DNA of 64,000 nucleotides from Rhizobium tropici CIAT 899 (lineage in GTDB: Bacteria; Pseudomonadota; Alphaproteobacteria; Rhizobiales; Rhizobiaceae): the NCBI RefSeq assembly GCF_000330885.1, contig NC_020062.1:1868374-1932373 (forward strand), written 5' to 3'. Of this stretch, positions 35,293-44,664 are shown piece after piece (position 1 is the stretch's first letter; each line of letters opens with the position of its first letter). The translations under genes and the position numbers were made by a program. The notes under the pieces are model-generated. The model was not told the origin of the DNA, did no database searches, and worked only from the letters and a program-made list of their open reading frames with translations.

Positions 35293-36090
35293 TCAGGCGC
35301 TCGCGCCCAGCATGCGGAGGAAATCCACGTCGTCGCCGATAAGAGCATCGATTAGCCGGTCGCGGATGCAGCTTCGGATCATGGGAAGCAGATCCCGTCC
35401 GCCCTGCCAGAACATGGCAAGCTTTTCCGGCACCGGTAGGCTCAGACGCACGGCAATGCCGGCTTCCTGCAGCGCTTCGGCATCGGCGCGATGAAAGCGG
35501 TTCAGTTCCAGCGAGACGCCGTCGATGCCGCCGGCGCGCATCGAAGCCACCACATCTACCGGACGATGGTGTAGGATCGCTTCCGTCTGCAGGCGCGGCT
35601 CGAGCTCCTTCACGCGCAACAGGTCAAGATGGTCGAAGGAGGATATGGCGACATGCTCAAAAGCATCGAGCTCCCGCAGTGTCGCGATCATGAGATCGAT
35701 GAGGCGATCGGGACGTTCGGGCTCCTTCATCTCGATTGCGAGACGGGTATCCGTTTGCTTGGCCCACAACAGCGTATTGACAAGCGTCGGCACAGGGGTC
35801 GCGGCGAAACGCGGGTCGAATTTCGCACCGGCATCGAGCGAAAGAATGTCCTGGAGATCATGATCGGCAACGAAGCCGAAGCCGTTGGTCGTGCGATTGA
35901 GCGTTCTGTCGTGGATCACTACGATCTGGTCGTCGCGGGTCAGCATGAGGTCGATTTCGCACTCGTTGGCGCCTGCGTTCACACCCTCCTGGAAAGCGAG
36001 AATGGTGTTTTCCGGGAAGCGTCGGCTGAAGCCGCGGTGAGCGGCAATGCGGAGCGAGCCATGACGGGCAGCGTGCAGGGGCAAAGGCAA
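35293..36090 (-). CDS. Cytoplasmic glycerophosphodiester phosphodiesterase
   Basis: This 265-residue GDPD-fold enzyme has the catalytic signature: AAHRGFSRRFPENTILAFQ (His and Arg), ECEIDLMLTRDDQIVVIHD (Glu, Asp, His) and later EMKEP. It hydrolyses glycerophosphodiesters or related sugar phosphodiesters. A TTG at 36090, six bases after AAGGAGA, is the best start. There is no signal peptide. It is the last gene of an Opp-type importer operon, so its substrate is probably what that importer brings in. Confidence 0.87.
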   Translation of the reverse strand: MPLPLHAARHGSLRIAAHRGFSRRFPENTILAFQEGVNAGANECEIDLMLTRDDQIVVIHDRTLNRTTNGFGFVADHDLQDILSLDAGAKFDPRFAATPVPTLVNTLLWAKQTDTRLAIEMKEPERPDRLIDLMIATLRELDAFEHVAISSFDHLDLLRVKELEPRLQTEAILHHRPVDVVASMRAGGIDGVSLELNRFHRADAEALQEAGIAVRLSLPVPEKLAMFWQGGRDLLPMIRSCIRDRLIDALIGDDVDFLRMLGASA

Positions 36091-36128
36091 TGCAAGTCTC
36101 CTTGGGGTCGGTTTTCTACGGGAGCAAC

Positions 36129-37043
36129 CTAGTGAAGTGTCGGGTCGAGAACGTCGCGCAGATAATCGCCGATCAGGCTGATCGACAGGGACAGGATGAA
36201 GATCACGATGCCCGGCAGGATTGCGATCCACCACTCGGTCATCACATAGTCACGGCCTGCACCGACCATGCTGCCGAGGCTGACGAGCGGCGGCTGGATG
36301 CCGAGGCCCAAAAAGCTCAGCGCCGATTCCTGCAGCAGGATTTCCGGCAGGACGATCGTCAGGTTGACGAGGACGACGGAGAGGATATTGGGCAACACGT
36401 GCAGGAAGGCGATGCGCCCCGTTCCCGCACCATTTCGTCTCAACGCCGCGACATAGCCTCGCTCCAACTCCAGCCCGGCCATGGCGCGCACCAGCCGCGC
36501 GTAGCGCTCCCAGCCATAGAGGCCGAGCAATGCCATGAACAGCCAGAGATTGTCGCCAAAGAAGGCGAGGACGGCGAGCGCGATGATGAGGAACGGCATC
36601 GATGCCTGAAAATCGACGGCGACGCGGATCAGCATATCGGCAAATCCTCGGCCGAAAGCGGCAAGCAGCCCCAGCACGGTGCCGAGCGTCAGGCTGATCG
36701 CAGATGCGCCGAGCGCGATCAGCAGGCTGGTACGCAAGCCATAGAAGATGCGACTCAGAATATCCCGGCCAAGCTCGTCCGTGCCGAGAATATGCTTGAA
36801 GGAGCCGCCAAACAGGATCGGCGGCGCCTTGCGAGCATGAAGATCGATCTGTGCAAAACCATGAGGCGCAAGCACATTTGCAAGGAGCGCGACTATGATG
36901 AAGGCCACAAGGATAATGGCGCATATGGCCGTCATCAGATCGAACCGAAGCCTGGGCCGAAAAGATCGCTCCGATCTGGTCTTCGGGGGAGCATCGGCGC
37001 CCGTCGCTGCATTCGCCATGGCTTTTACCTTTCGAGCGGCCAA
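36129..37043 (-). CDS. Opp/Dpp-type ABC permease (DppC/OppC-like)
   Basis: This 304-residue inner-membrane permease has the N-terminal segment and periplasmic loop of DppC proteins (LLANVLAPHGFAQIDLHARK, then HILGTDELGRDILSRI) and the EAA loop GYVAALRRNGAGTGRIAFLH. Five to six helices follow the N-terminal one. It directly abuts the partner permease gene upstream and precedes the phosphodiesterase. Confidence 0.93.
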   Translation of the reverse strand: MAARKVKAMANAATGADAPPKTRSERSFRPRLRFDLMTAICAIILVAFIIVALLANVLAPHGFAQIDLHARKAPPILFGGSFKHILGTDELGRDILSRIFYGLRTSLLIALGASAISLTLGTVLGLLAAFGRGFADMLIRVAVDFQASMPFLIIALAVLAFFGDNLWLFMALLGLYGWERYARLVRAMAGLELERGYVAALRRNGAGTGRIAFLHVLPNILSVVLVNLTIVLPEILLQESALSFLGLGIQPPLVSLGSMVGAGRDYVMTEWWIAILPGIVIFILSLSISLIGDYLRDVLDPTLH

Positions 37044-37970
37044 TCAAGCCGATGCGCGATGCCGCAGACGCGGATCGGCAAGAATATAGAGACAATCGAT
37101 AAGGAGATTGGCCGTCACCATCGTCGCAGTAATGAGCAGCACGATGGTCTGCACGATGTTCAGATCGCGCTGCGCAACGGAGGAGACGAGAAAGCGGCCG
37201 ACACCCGGCCAGGCGTAGACGCTCTCGACCACGGCCGCGCCGCCGATCATGCCACCAACAAGGAAGCCGAGCATGGTCAGAAGCGGCAACGCGGCATTCG
37301 GCATGATATGCCGCCACAGAAGAGCACTTTCGCCGATGCGCTTGGCGCGCGCTGCCAATATGAAGCGCTGCCCTAGCACTTCCAGTACGCTCGAGCGGAC
37401 GAAGCGGGCGATGATGCCGGCATTGTAAAGACCAATGACCAGAACGGGCATGACGAGATGCGCCATCGTCGATCCCCCACCGCTCGGCAAGATCCGCAAG
37501 GAGACGGCAAAAAGCTGGATGAGCAGGATGGCGATCAGGAAATTCGGCAGCGAATGCATCAGCACCGCAAGCGCCATGACAAAGCGATCGATCAAGCCGC
37601 CGCGGTTGCGTGCAGCCAGAATGCCGAAGGGCACGCCGGCGCCGAACGCCAATATCAGGGCGGCGCCCATCAATTCCAGCGTGGCTGGGACTTTCGACAG
37701 AACCAGCGTCAGAGCATCCTGCCCGTTCAGCAGCGACGTTCCGAAGTCACCGCGCAGAAGGTGGCCGAGATAGGCGAAATACTGGATGTAGAGCGGCTGA
37801 TCGAGACCCCATTGCTGCCGCATCAGCGCCACCACTTCCGGCGGCGTCTCGATCGGCAACAGGGAATGCAAGGGATCGCCGCTGACGCGCAGGATGACGA
37901 AGGTGAAGGTCATCGCCAGGAACAGGGTCACGAGTGCTCGCAGAAACGCCCGCAGGATGGATTGAAGCAT
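37044..37970 (-). CDS. Opp/Dpp-type ABC permease (DppB/OppB-like)
   Basis: This 308-residue inner-membrane permease starts at ATG 37970 after AAGGAAC. The N-terminal MLQSILRAFLRALVTLFLAM and VILRVSGDPLHSLLP match DppB; the EAA loop is ILAARAKRIGESALLWRHIM. Stop and next start are adjacent, so the two permeases are made together. Confidence 0.93.
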   Translation of the reverse strand: MLQSILRAFLRALVTLFLAMTFTFVILRVSGDPLHSLLPIETPPEVVALMRQQWGLDQPLYIQYFAYLGHLLRGDFGTSLLNGQDALTLVLSKVPATLELMGAALILAFGAGVPFGILAARNRGGLIDRFVMALAVLMHSLPNFLIAILLIQLFAVSLRILPSGGGSTMAHLVMPVLVIGLYNAGIIARFVRSSVLEVLGQRFILAARAKRIGESALLWRHIMPNAALPLLTMLGFLVGGMIGGAAVVESVYAWPGVGRFLVSSVAQRDLNIVQTIVLLITATMVTANLLIDCLYILADPRLRHRASA

Positions 37971-37981
37971 TGCCTGTTCCT

Positions 37982-38848
37982 TCAGAGCGTTTCGAGTATC
38001 GCCGCTGCCTGCCGCGCTCTGCTGCGCCGACCGCGAGGAACGGCCGACAGGAGTTTTGCGGTATAGGGGTGGACCGGGTTTGCGAAGACTTCCTCGGTCG
38101 GGCCGGTTTCCACGATCTGGCCTGCCTCCATGATCGCGACGCGATGCGAGACATGTCGGACCACCCGCACGTCGTGGCTGATGAAGAGCAGCGACAGGCC
38201 GCGTGCCCGCTGCAATTCGAGCAGGAGGTTCAGCACCTGCGCCTGCACGGAAACGTCGAGCGCCGAGACTGGCTCGTCGCACAGCAGAATTTGCGGTTCG
38301 ACCACGAGGGCACGGGCGATGGCGACGCGCTGACGCTGGCCGCCGGAGAGCTGATGCGGAAATTTCTGCAAGACAGAGACCGGCAGGCTGACGGCCTTGA
38401 AAACCTCTGCCGCGCGATCGAGTCGGCTTGCCGGATAGCCTATGCCGTGGATCGTGAGCGTTTCCACCATCTGATGACCGACGCTTCGGCGCGGATCGAG
38501 CGCGCCCATCGTATCCTGCGAGATGACTTGCAGATGTTTTGCCAGACCACGCCGGTTCGGCCTCATCAGGTGTTTGAAAGGCTGACCGAACAGCGTGATT
38601 TCGCCTGATGTCGGCTCACGATCGCCGCAGAGCAGCGAGGCAAGCGTGGACTTGCCACAACCGGACTCACCGACGAGACCCAGTGTTTCGCCGGGCTTCA
38701 ATTCCAGGCTCACATCCTTGATGGCATGAAATCCCCTGGCGCGTCCGCGCCAAAGGGAAAAGCCCGGCGCATAGGAAAACTGCAGATCGCGGGCGGCAAG
38801 TGCCGCACCAGCAATCTGCGCATCGGGTGGCATCTGCTTGTCAGGCAT
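37982..38848 (-). CDS. Opp/Dpp-type ABC ATPase (DppF/OppF-like)
   Basis: This 288-residue ATPase has Walker A GESGCGKST, signature LSGGQRQRVAIARAL, Walker B ILLCDEPVSALD and the H-loop in LLFISHDVRVVRH. The C-terminal oligopeptide/dipeptide transporter extension (YTAKLLSAVPRGRRSRARQ) is short. It overlaps the preceding ATPase gene by 8 bases. ATG 38848 follows ATGGAG. Confidence 0.92.
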   Translation of the reverse strand: MPDKQMPPDAQIAGAALAARDLQFSYAPGFSLWRGRARGFHAIKDVSLELKPGETLGLVGESGCGKSTLASLLCGDREPTSGEITLFGQPFKHLMRPNRRGLAKHLQVISQDTMGALDPRRSVGHQMVETLTIHGIGYPASRLDRAAEVFKAVSLPVSVLQKFPHQLSGGQRQRVAIARALVVEPQILLCDEPVSALDVSVQAQVLNLLLELQRARGLSLLFISHDVRVVRHVSHRVAIMEAGQIVETGPTEEVFANPVHPYTAKLLSAVPRGRRSRARQAAAILETL

Positions 38849-39809
38849 TATGGGAGCTCCATGGATTGAAGCAGGCAAGTGCCGCCGCACCGGCAATCAA
38901 TGGCGGGACCGTCGTCGCGCAACTCGGCTCGGCGCGTGGACAACGAGGCGCGAAGGCGCAGGCCTGCGGCAGGTCATCATGCAATTTCAGTTCGCCGGGG
39001 ATGTCCGCGAGCCTTTCCAGCGGCCTACCCCGTCCAGGCATCGCCTCGAGCAACAGCCGCGTATAGGGATGGCGCGGATTGTCGTAGAGATCGTCTGTGC
39101 GATTGATCTCGACCAGCGACCCCGCATACATGACCGCGATACGGTCGCAAACCTCCGAGACGAGATCGAGATCGTGGCTGATGAAGATCATGGGGATGCC
39201 GCGCTCACGCACCGCCTTGACCAGGAGAGCGACGACCTGCGCCTGCACGGTGACATCCAGCGCTGTCGTCGGCTCGTCGGCAATGATCAATCGCGGCTGC
39301 ATGGCAAGCGCCGTGGCAATCATCACGCGCTGGCACATGCCGCCGGAAAATTGCGCGGGATAGGCATTGTAACGCGTCTCGGGTTGCGGAATGGCGACTT
39401 CCGCCAGAAGCCGGAGCGCTTCATCCCTGGCTTCCTTTGCGGACATGCCGGCGCTGACAGCCGCCTCGGCGATCTGTGAGCCGATCGTGCGCACCGGATC
39501 GAGGCAGGAGACGGGCTCCTGAAAGATCAGCCCGATGGGCGGCAGCTTTACCCGCGACCGCGGGCCGAACTCGGCTGCGTCATACATCGCATCCTGGAAG
39601 GAGATATAGCCCGTGGCGCTGGCGCTCGGCCCGAGAAGACCCGCAAGCGCCAGGCAGGTGAGGCTCTTTCCCGATCCGCTCTCGCCGACAATGCCGAGGA
39701 TCTCGCCCTCGGCAAGGTCGAAAGACACGTTGTTGACCGGATGAAACCGCCCGGCGCCCGTTCTGAACGAGACACTCAGATTGTCGACGGAAAGAACGGG
39801 AACGCCCAT
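38841..39809 (-). CDS. Opp/Dpp-type ABC ATPase (DppD/OppD-like)
   Basis: This 322-residue ATPase has Walker A GESGSGKSL, signature FSGGMCQRVMIATAL, Walker B LIIADEPTTALD, H-loop FISHDLDLV and a C-terminal cysteine-containing extension (ACAFAPRCPRAEPSC, then LACFNPW) typical of the peptide-importer class, which can bind an Fe-S cluster. It starts at ATG 39809, 11 bases after the binding-protein stop. Confidence 0.92.
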   Translation of the reverse strand: MGVPVLSVDNLSVSFRTGAGRFHPVNNVSFDLAEGEILGIVGESGSGKSLTCLALAGLLGPSASATGYISFQDAMYDAAEFGPRSRVKLPPIGLIFQEPVSCLDPVRTIGSQIAEAAVSAGMSAKEARDEALRLLAEVAIPQPETRYNAYPAQFSGGMCQRVMIATALAMQPRLIIADEPTTALDVTVQAQVVALLVKAVRERGIPMIFISHDLDLVSEVCDRIAVMYAGSLVEINRTDDLYDNPRHPYTRLLLEAMPGRGRPLERLADIPGELKLHDDLPQACAFAPRCPRAEPSCATTVPPLIAGAAALACFNPWSSHNA

Positions 39810-39820
39810 CGCGAAGCAGC

Positions 39821-41428
39821 TCAGCTCTTCTGCTCTTCGAAGGCAAGGCTGCCGGCGCCGAGATCCATCTGGAAGGCCGGCAGAGGCTGCCACTTGATGC
39901 CCTTGCGGATACCGAAGAAGACAGCGTTCTGATGGAGGACGGTGACGCCCGGATCTTCCCACTCGATCAGATGCAGCATGTCGCGGAAGATCTTGGCGCG
40001 GTCGGCCGGATCGACTGCCTGCTCCATCTTGGCGCCGAGGGCATCGAAATCGGCATTCTGCCAGATTTTGAACGAGCTCAGATTGCCGGCCGAGCTGAAC
40101 TGCGTGAAGAAAGAGATATAGGGGTCGGGGACCTGGCCGGTGCTCGACCAGTTGCCGGTCGCGCGGGTCGGCGAGGCCTCAAACAGCTTACCCGATTCCA
40201 CGAACTTCATCTTGGCATTGACACCGACAGCCTGCCACATGGCGACAACGGCCTGCGTGACCGGGTTTTCCGCCGTGTAGTAATTGTTCTGCGAACGGAT
40301 CTCGATTTCCTCGCCGTTGTAGCCGGCATCCTTCAGGAGTTGCATGGCCTGGTCCGGATCATATTTGTAGGCGGGATAGTCCTTGAGATACACCGGCCCG
40401 TAGAGCTCGAACTGCAGGCCGTTCGGCACTCTGGTGCGACCGTTCCAGATCGTGTCGACGATCGCCTGGCGATCGATGGCGAGGATGAGTGCCTGGCGAA
40501 CGCGCGGGTCCTTCAACGCCGGATTGTTCTTGTCGAAGAACAGGATGCGGTTGTTCGGCACCGGGCCACCGACGATCTCGTGATCGGTGCTCGCTGTGAC
40601 GACCGAGAGCTGATCCGGCGGCAGGTCCGTCGCAATGTCATAGTCGCCGGCCAGCAGACCGGCAATGCGCGAGGAAACCTCGGGCACGATGCGCAAGGTC
40701 ACGCGCTTGGCGGCCGGTTTACCGCGATAGGCCTGATCATGGGCGGCCAGCACGACGCTCTCATTAACCGTATAGCTTTCGACCTTGTAGGGGCCGGCGC
40801 CGACCGGCTTCTGCCGCCAGGTCGTCCAGTTGCCGCCGTTTTTCTGCCAGGCATCCTTGCTGATGACGACGGCCGCGTAAGATGCGAGGCGCTGCAGGAA
40901 GATCGGGTCCTGGAACTTGGTGACGAAGCGGACCGTCAGCGAATCCACAACTTCGACATGATCGAGGCTGGTGAAATTCGTGCGATAGGTGGGATAGCCC
41001 GGCGCGTCCTTGTTCAAAAGTCGCTCAGGCCCGAAGGAGAAGGCGACGTCATCAGCGGTCATCTCGCGGCCATCATGGAAGATCACGCCGGGGCGCAGCT
41101 TCATTTCGAGCACGGTCGGCGAAATCCAGGTCCAGGACTTCGCGAGATTGGGCTTGACCGAAAAATCGCCGCGCATGTCGAGCGCAAGCACTGTCTCGTG
41201 AATGGAAAAGTTATTGCGAAAGGCGACATTGCTGGCGGCGTCGACGGGCTCCTGCGAGACCGGATTCATCTGAACGGCGATGCGCAACTCAGGCCTTTTG
41301 TCGGTGCTCTCATCAGCCGAGGCCGACAACGCCGGGACAAAAGCCGAGAGGCCGGCCGCGGCTCCCATCAGAAGGGTTATGCGGCGGGTAACCGGGCTGT
41401 TGAAGCCGCTGGGCAGGTAATCGGACAT
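39821..41428 (-). CDS. Opp/Dpp-type periplasmic binding protein, Tat-exported
   Basis: This 535-residue binding protein of the peptide/opine/nickel class starts at ATG 41428 after AGGAAG. The N-terminus TRRITLLMGAAAGLSAF with a cut near ALSASA is a twin-arginine signal. Family landmarks are LAKSWTWISPTVLEMKLRPG, DVAFSFGPERL, and the C-terminal half with DPDQAMQLLKDAGYNGEEIE. It is the first gene of the importer operon. The phosphodiesterase at the operon's end points to a phosphodiester-linked ligand rather than a peptide. Confidence 0.92.
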   Translation of the reverse strand: MSDYLPSGFNSPVTRRITLLMGAAAGLSAFVPALSASADESTDKRPELRIAVQMNPVSQEPVDAASNVAFRNNFSIHETVLALDMRGDFSVKPNLAKSWTWISPTVLEMKLRPGVIFHDGREMTADDVAFSFGPERLLNKDAPGYPTYRTNFTSLDHVEVVDSLTVRFVTKFQDPIFLQRLASYAAVVISKDAWQKNGGNWTTWRQKPVGAGPYKVESYTVNESVVLAAHDQAYRGKPAAKRVTLRIVPEVSSRIAGLLAGDYDIATDLPPDQLSVVTASTDHEIVGGPVPNNRILFFDKNNPALKDPRVRQALILAIDRQAIVDTIWNGRTRVPNGLQFELYGPVYLKDYPAYKYDPDQAMQLLKDAGYNGEEIEIRSQNNYYTAENPVTQAVVAMWQAVGVNAKMKFVESGKLFEASPTRATGNWSSTGQVPDPYISFFTQFSSAGNLSSFKIWQNADFDALGAKMEQAVDPADRAKIFRDMLHLIEWEDPGVTVLHQNAVFFGIRKGIKWQPLPAFQMDLGAGSLAFEEQKS

Positions 41429-41464
41429 CGGCACACTTCCTGTTAAAGCAATTTATACACCGCT

Positions 41465-41480
41465 GCACAAACGTTTGCGC
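41465..41480. promoter_or_regulatory. LacI-type operator before the importer operon
   Basis: CAAACGTTTG (41468-41477) is a perfect palindrome with the central CG of LacI-family sites. It extends to GCaCAAACGTTTGcGC with one mismatched pair. It lies 40-50 bases upstream of the binding-protein start, between that gene and the 3' end of the LacI gene. Confidence 0.62.
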
Positions 41481-41521
41481 ATATGAAATACGACCGCTTG
41501 CGTTCAAGATCGTCTTTTCTT

Positions 41522-42568
41522 TTACGCAAGGGAAAGTGGCCGCAAACTAGGCGAGCTCGATGACGCACGTATGACAAGTTCGGGGGTAACGAACCGTATG
41601 GGACGCTTTGCAACGCGTGCGTCCATCGGAAGGTTCGAAAGCTCAACCAGAAGATCGAGCGAGGCTTCGCATAGCGCATCCGTCGGCTGTGCGACCGTCG
41701 TCAGCGGTGGCGCCCAATAGGCAGTGTCGGGCACGTTGTCATAGCCGACGACGGAAATATCCGTGGGGATCTGCAGGCCGAGATCGCGCAGGAAGGCGAC
41801 AACTTCGATGGCAATGCCGTCACTGCCGCAGATCAGAGCCGTCGGGCGTTCCGGCGATGCCAGGAGATCGGCAAGGAACTTGCGGTCGTGCTCGCCCTTC
41901 TCAAAGGAGATGATATCACCGGCGATCAAGCCGGCACTGCCGGCAACCGCGTCCTGGAAAATCGACATCCGATCGCGAAGCGCGCTGCGGCTGACGCGGT
42001 AGACGAAGGAAATGCGGCGGTGCCCGAGCTCCATAAGGTGATCAAGCAGCAGTCTGATGCCAAGCCGATCATCGGTTAGAACCGCAGGAAGCGGACCCGT
42101 CAGCCCCGCACCGAGCGTCACATGCGCCTTACCTATGAGATCAAGGTGATCGCAGAGCGCCTGCTGGCCCGCGAGGTCGCTCACCATAATGACGCCGTCG
42201 AAGAAATCCTGTTGAAACAAGCGCAACTGGCCGGCGATTTCGCCGGCCTCCGTCTTGGCTTGCGCGACCAGCAGTTCCACGCCCCGAAGCTGTGCCACGA
42301 TTTGAAGGCGGCTTGTCAGATGCGGCTGATAATGACCCGACAGGCTGTTGACGATCGCCCCGAACACACCGGTCCTGTGTGTTCTGAGCGACGTTGCCAG
42401 ACGGTTGACGACGTAGCCGAGGCTGCTTGCCGCCGCCCTGACACGATCCTGCGTCTCCAGGCTGATGCGGCTGTCGACCTGACCATTCAGGACGCGCGAT
42501 ACGGTCGTAGCCGACACGCCGGCCAACCGGGCGACGTCCAGAATGCCGATTCTTTTGGGTGCTCTCAT
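41522..42568 (-). CDS. LacI-family regulator of the phosphodiester importer
   Basis: This 348-residue regulator has a LacI helix-turn-helix (ILDVARLAGVSATTVSRVLN, residues 8-27), the hinge VVNRLATSLRTHRTGVFGAI and an effector domain ending DISVVGYDNVPDTAYWAPPL. ATG 42568 gives the normal spacing to the helix-turn-helix. It lies just upstream of the importer in the same direction, with a palindromic site between them, so it probably controls the importer locally. Confidence 0.9.
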   Translation of the reverse strand: MRAPKRIGILDVARLAGVSATTVSRVLNGQVDSRISLETQDRVRAAASSLGYVVNRLATSLRTHRTGVFGAIVNSLSGHYQPHLTSRLQIVAQLRGVELLVAQAKTEAGEIAGQLRLFQQDFFDGVIMVSDLAGQQALCDHLDLIGKAHVTLGAGLTGPLPAVLTDDRLGIRLLLDHLMELGHRRISFVYRVSRSALRDRMSIFQDAVAGSAGLIAGDIISFEKGEHDRKFLADLLASPERPTALICGSDGIAIEVVAFLRDLGLQIPTDISVVGYDNVPDTAYWAPPLTTVAQPTDALCEASLDLLVELSNLPMDARVAKRPIRFVTPELVIRASSSSPSLRPLSLA

Positions 42569-42930
42569 ACAGTCTGCCGAAATTTTTCGCGCCGCGCCGC
42601 ACCGGCGCAAGGGGGTTCCAGAAGTCTTGCCCCACTTGCTTCGAGACGCAAGATCACATTTCGACTTCGAGCGAAATTTTCATAGGCGACTATGGATCAC
42701 GAATTTCACAGCTGCTCCAAAGACTGCTAAATCAGGATGGCATTGCGCCGCCCTTAAGACGCGCAGAGCAATTCATGAGATCGTCACGGCCGTAACGCAA
42801 AGTGGGATAAAGCCACGCAACTGGCCAGACGACCAGACGCGCCCGATTAAGGCTTCGCGGTCAGGTATCGGCGCAAATCCGCTACGCCGCAGTGAGAGGA
42901 ACAGAAGCAACCATCCAGGGGAGAGGGATA
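42569..42930. other. Intergenic region between divergent genes
   Basis: This region of 362 bases separates the minus-strand LacI gene and the plus-strand phospholipase-D-like gene. Two imperfectly inverted AT-rich patches, AATTTTTCGCG near 42580 and GCGAAATTTTC near 42670, may be regulatory. No gene or clear promoter motif is evident. Confidence 0.35.
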
Positions 42931-44664
42931 ATGAACATAAATCTGATCGTGCATCCCGGTGTCGATAGTGCTCTTATCGCCTGGCGCAGCGACTTCATCG
43001 ACCAATGCCGTGGCTTTGCCCTGCGGCGGAAGATCAAGCGGGCGGCCGGAAGCCCGCAAAGCCCGAATACGGTCTCCGATGTCGATGCCGATGGCTTTCA
43101 TGAGGAGATCGTCGCAAGCTGGGTCGGCTTTGCCGATGGGCCGGCCGTGGAGGAAGGCACGCGCAAGCCGACGACGGAATGGCCGATCCAGAAGTACCTC
43201 TGGTCCGATTTCGCCGTCAATCCGGGCGATGTCGTCGCCTACCGGGTCTCCGCCATGGTCGGCCCCGAGACGGCACTGCAGGAATCGGCCGATCATGCAT
43301 CGGACTGGAGCGATGCCATGCAGATCGGGGCCGAAACCAGCGGCCACGTCAGCTGCTATTTCAACCGAGGCATCGTCGCCAGCCAATGGCTTGCCCGCCT
43401 ATTGCCCGAAGAGGCCCCCACCACCAAACTCAAGAAGGCAATTGCCAACCCGGAAGACCCGATCCGTCAATTCCTTGCAGGGCCAATCCGCGACAAGCTG
43501 GTCTCGCTCCTCAATGATATCAGGTCGAATGGCGGCCATATCTATGCCGCCCTGTTCGAGCTCGACGATCCCGAACTCATTCCGCTGCTGCAGGGGTTCA
43601 AGAAACGCGCCCATATCGTGCTGGGCAATGGCAGCGTCAAGAAAAAGGGCGAGGACGAAAACGAAGACGCCCGATCCGACCTGTCTTCCTGCGATGTCAG
43701 GGATCGCATGAGCGCGCCGCGGGCGCTGGCGCACAATAAATTCCTGGTCATCTGCGGCGCCGATAAATCGCCGCAGGCCGTATGGACCGGCAGCACCAAC
43801 TGGACGATGACCGGCCTTTGCACCCAGGCCAACAATGCGCTTCTGATCGACAACCCGGCTGTCGCGCAATTCTATCTCGACCAGTGGAAAACGCTTGCCG
43901 CCGACGGCAACGATTCCCCGCCCGCCCTCTATCAAAGCAATGCGGAGCCCAGAACGACGCCCAAGGCCAAGAACACGACGGTCTGGTTCACGCCCATGCG
44001 CGAAGGACTCGACCTCGAACAGGCAGGCGAGCTGATCCGCGGCGCCCAGCAGGGCATCCTGTTCGCCATGTTCAATCCGGGTCCTCGCGGTACGCTTCTC
44101 AACGACATCATCGAGCTTGCCTCTCCGTCGAGCCCTTCATTCAAGCCCGATCTCTACATCCAGGGTGTGGTCAACCAGAATCCCGGCACAGCAAAGAACC
44201 CGGTCGTGCTGTTCAACAGAGGCGAGAGGATCGACGCCAATGCCGACGTCGTCCTGCCCGCCGCTATCCCCGGCCGTTTTGCCTATTGGCAGAAGGAAGT
44301 TCTGAAGCTGCCGACGGCCCATGCCATGGTCCACAGCAAGGTGGTCATCGTCGATCCATATGGTCCCAATCCCGTTGTCATGACCGGCTCCCACAATATG
44401 GGTCCGAAGGCGAGCGGCGTGAACGACGAGAACCTGGTAATCATCACCGGCAACGGCGATCTTGCCAGCCAATATGCTGGCAAGATCATGGAAATCTATG
44501 CCCAGTATCGTTGGCGGCAATCCGTCCAAAGACAGGGCGGCGCGCCCAAGTGGACCGGTCTTGCCGATGATGACAGCTGGCAGATCAAATCGCCGGATCA
44601 GCCCTATGACAAACGCCGCATACGCGAGCTCGACTTCTGGTTCGGCAAGAAAGACACCGCCTGA
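42931..44664 (+). CDS. Phospholipase-D-like protein with two HKD motifs
   Basis: This 577-residue soluble protein starts at ATG 42931 after GGAGAGGG. Two PLD motifs are visible: AHNKFLVICGADK (about residue 268), which keeps His and Lys with an Asp six residues later, followed by TGSTNWT; and VHSKVVIVDPYGP (about 468), a full HxKxxxxD, followed by TGSHNMG. The two together form the catalytic dimer of phosphodiesterases. The first 200 residues are unlike a nuclease and not recognised. There is no signal peptide. It could be a phosphatidyltransferase, lipase or nuclease; no defence genes are next to it. Confidence 0.82.
   Translation: MNINLIVHPGVDSALIAWRSDFIDQCRGFALRRKIKRAAGSPQSPNTVSDVDADGFHEEIVASWVGFADGPAVEEGTRKPTTEWPIQKYLWSDFAVNPGDVVAYRVSAMVGPETALQESADHASDWSDAMQIGAETSGHVSCYFNRGIVASQWLARLLPEEAPTTKLKKAIANPEDPIRQFLAGPIRDKLVSLLNDIRSNGGHIYAALFELDDPELIPLLQGFKKRAHIVLGNGSVKKKGEDENEDARSDLSSCDVRDRMSAPRALAHNKFLVICGADKSPQAVWTGSTNWTMTGLCTQANNALLIDNPAVAQFYLDQWKTLAADGNDSPPALYQSNAEPRTTPKAKNTTVWFTPMREGLDLEQAGELIRGAQQGILFAMFNPGPRGTLLNDIIELASPSSPSFKPDLYIQGVVNQNPGTAKNPVVLFNRGERIDANADVVLPAAIPGRFAYWQKEVLKLPTAHAMVHSKVVIVDPYGPNPVVMTGSHNMGPKASGVNDENLVIITGNGDLASQYAGKIMEIYAQYRWRQSVQRQGGAPKWTGLADDDSWQIKSPDQPYDKRRIRELDFWFGKKDTA

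Noticed and set aside
39932..41446. A 504-codon plus-strand frame
   Set aside because: It mirrors the binding-protein gene on the minus strand, which has a Tat signal and family motifs. No domain is seen in the plus frame.
41499..41530. Hairpin CTTGCGT...ACGCAAG at the end of the LacI gene
   Set aside because: The loop is about 20 bases and no T-run follows, so a terminator call is not justified.
42931..44664. PLD-like protein as part of a defence system
   Set aside because: No helicase, methylase, restriction or other defence gene is next to it.
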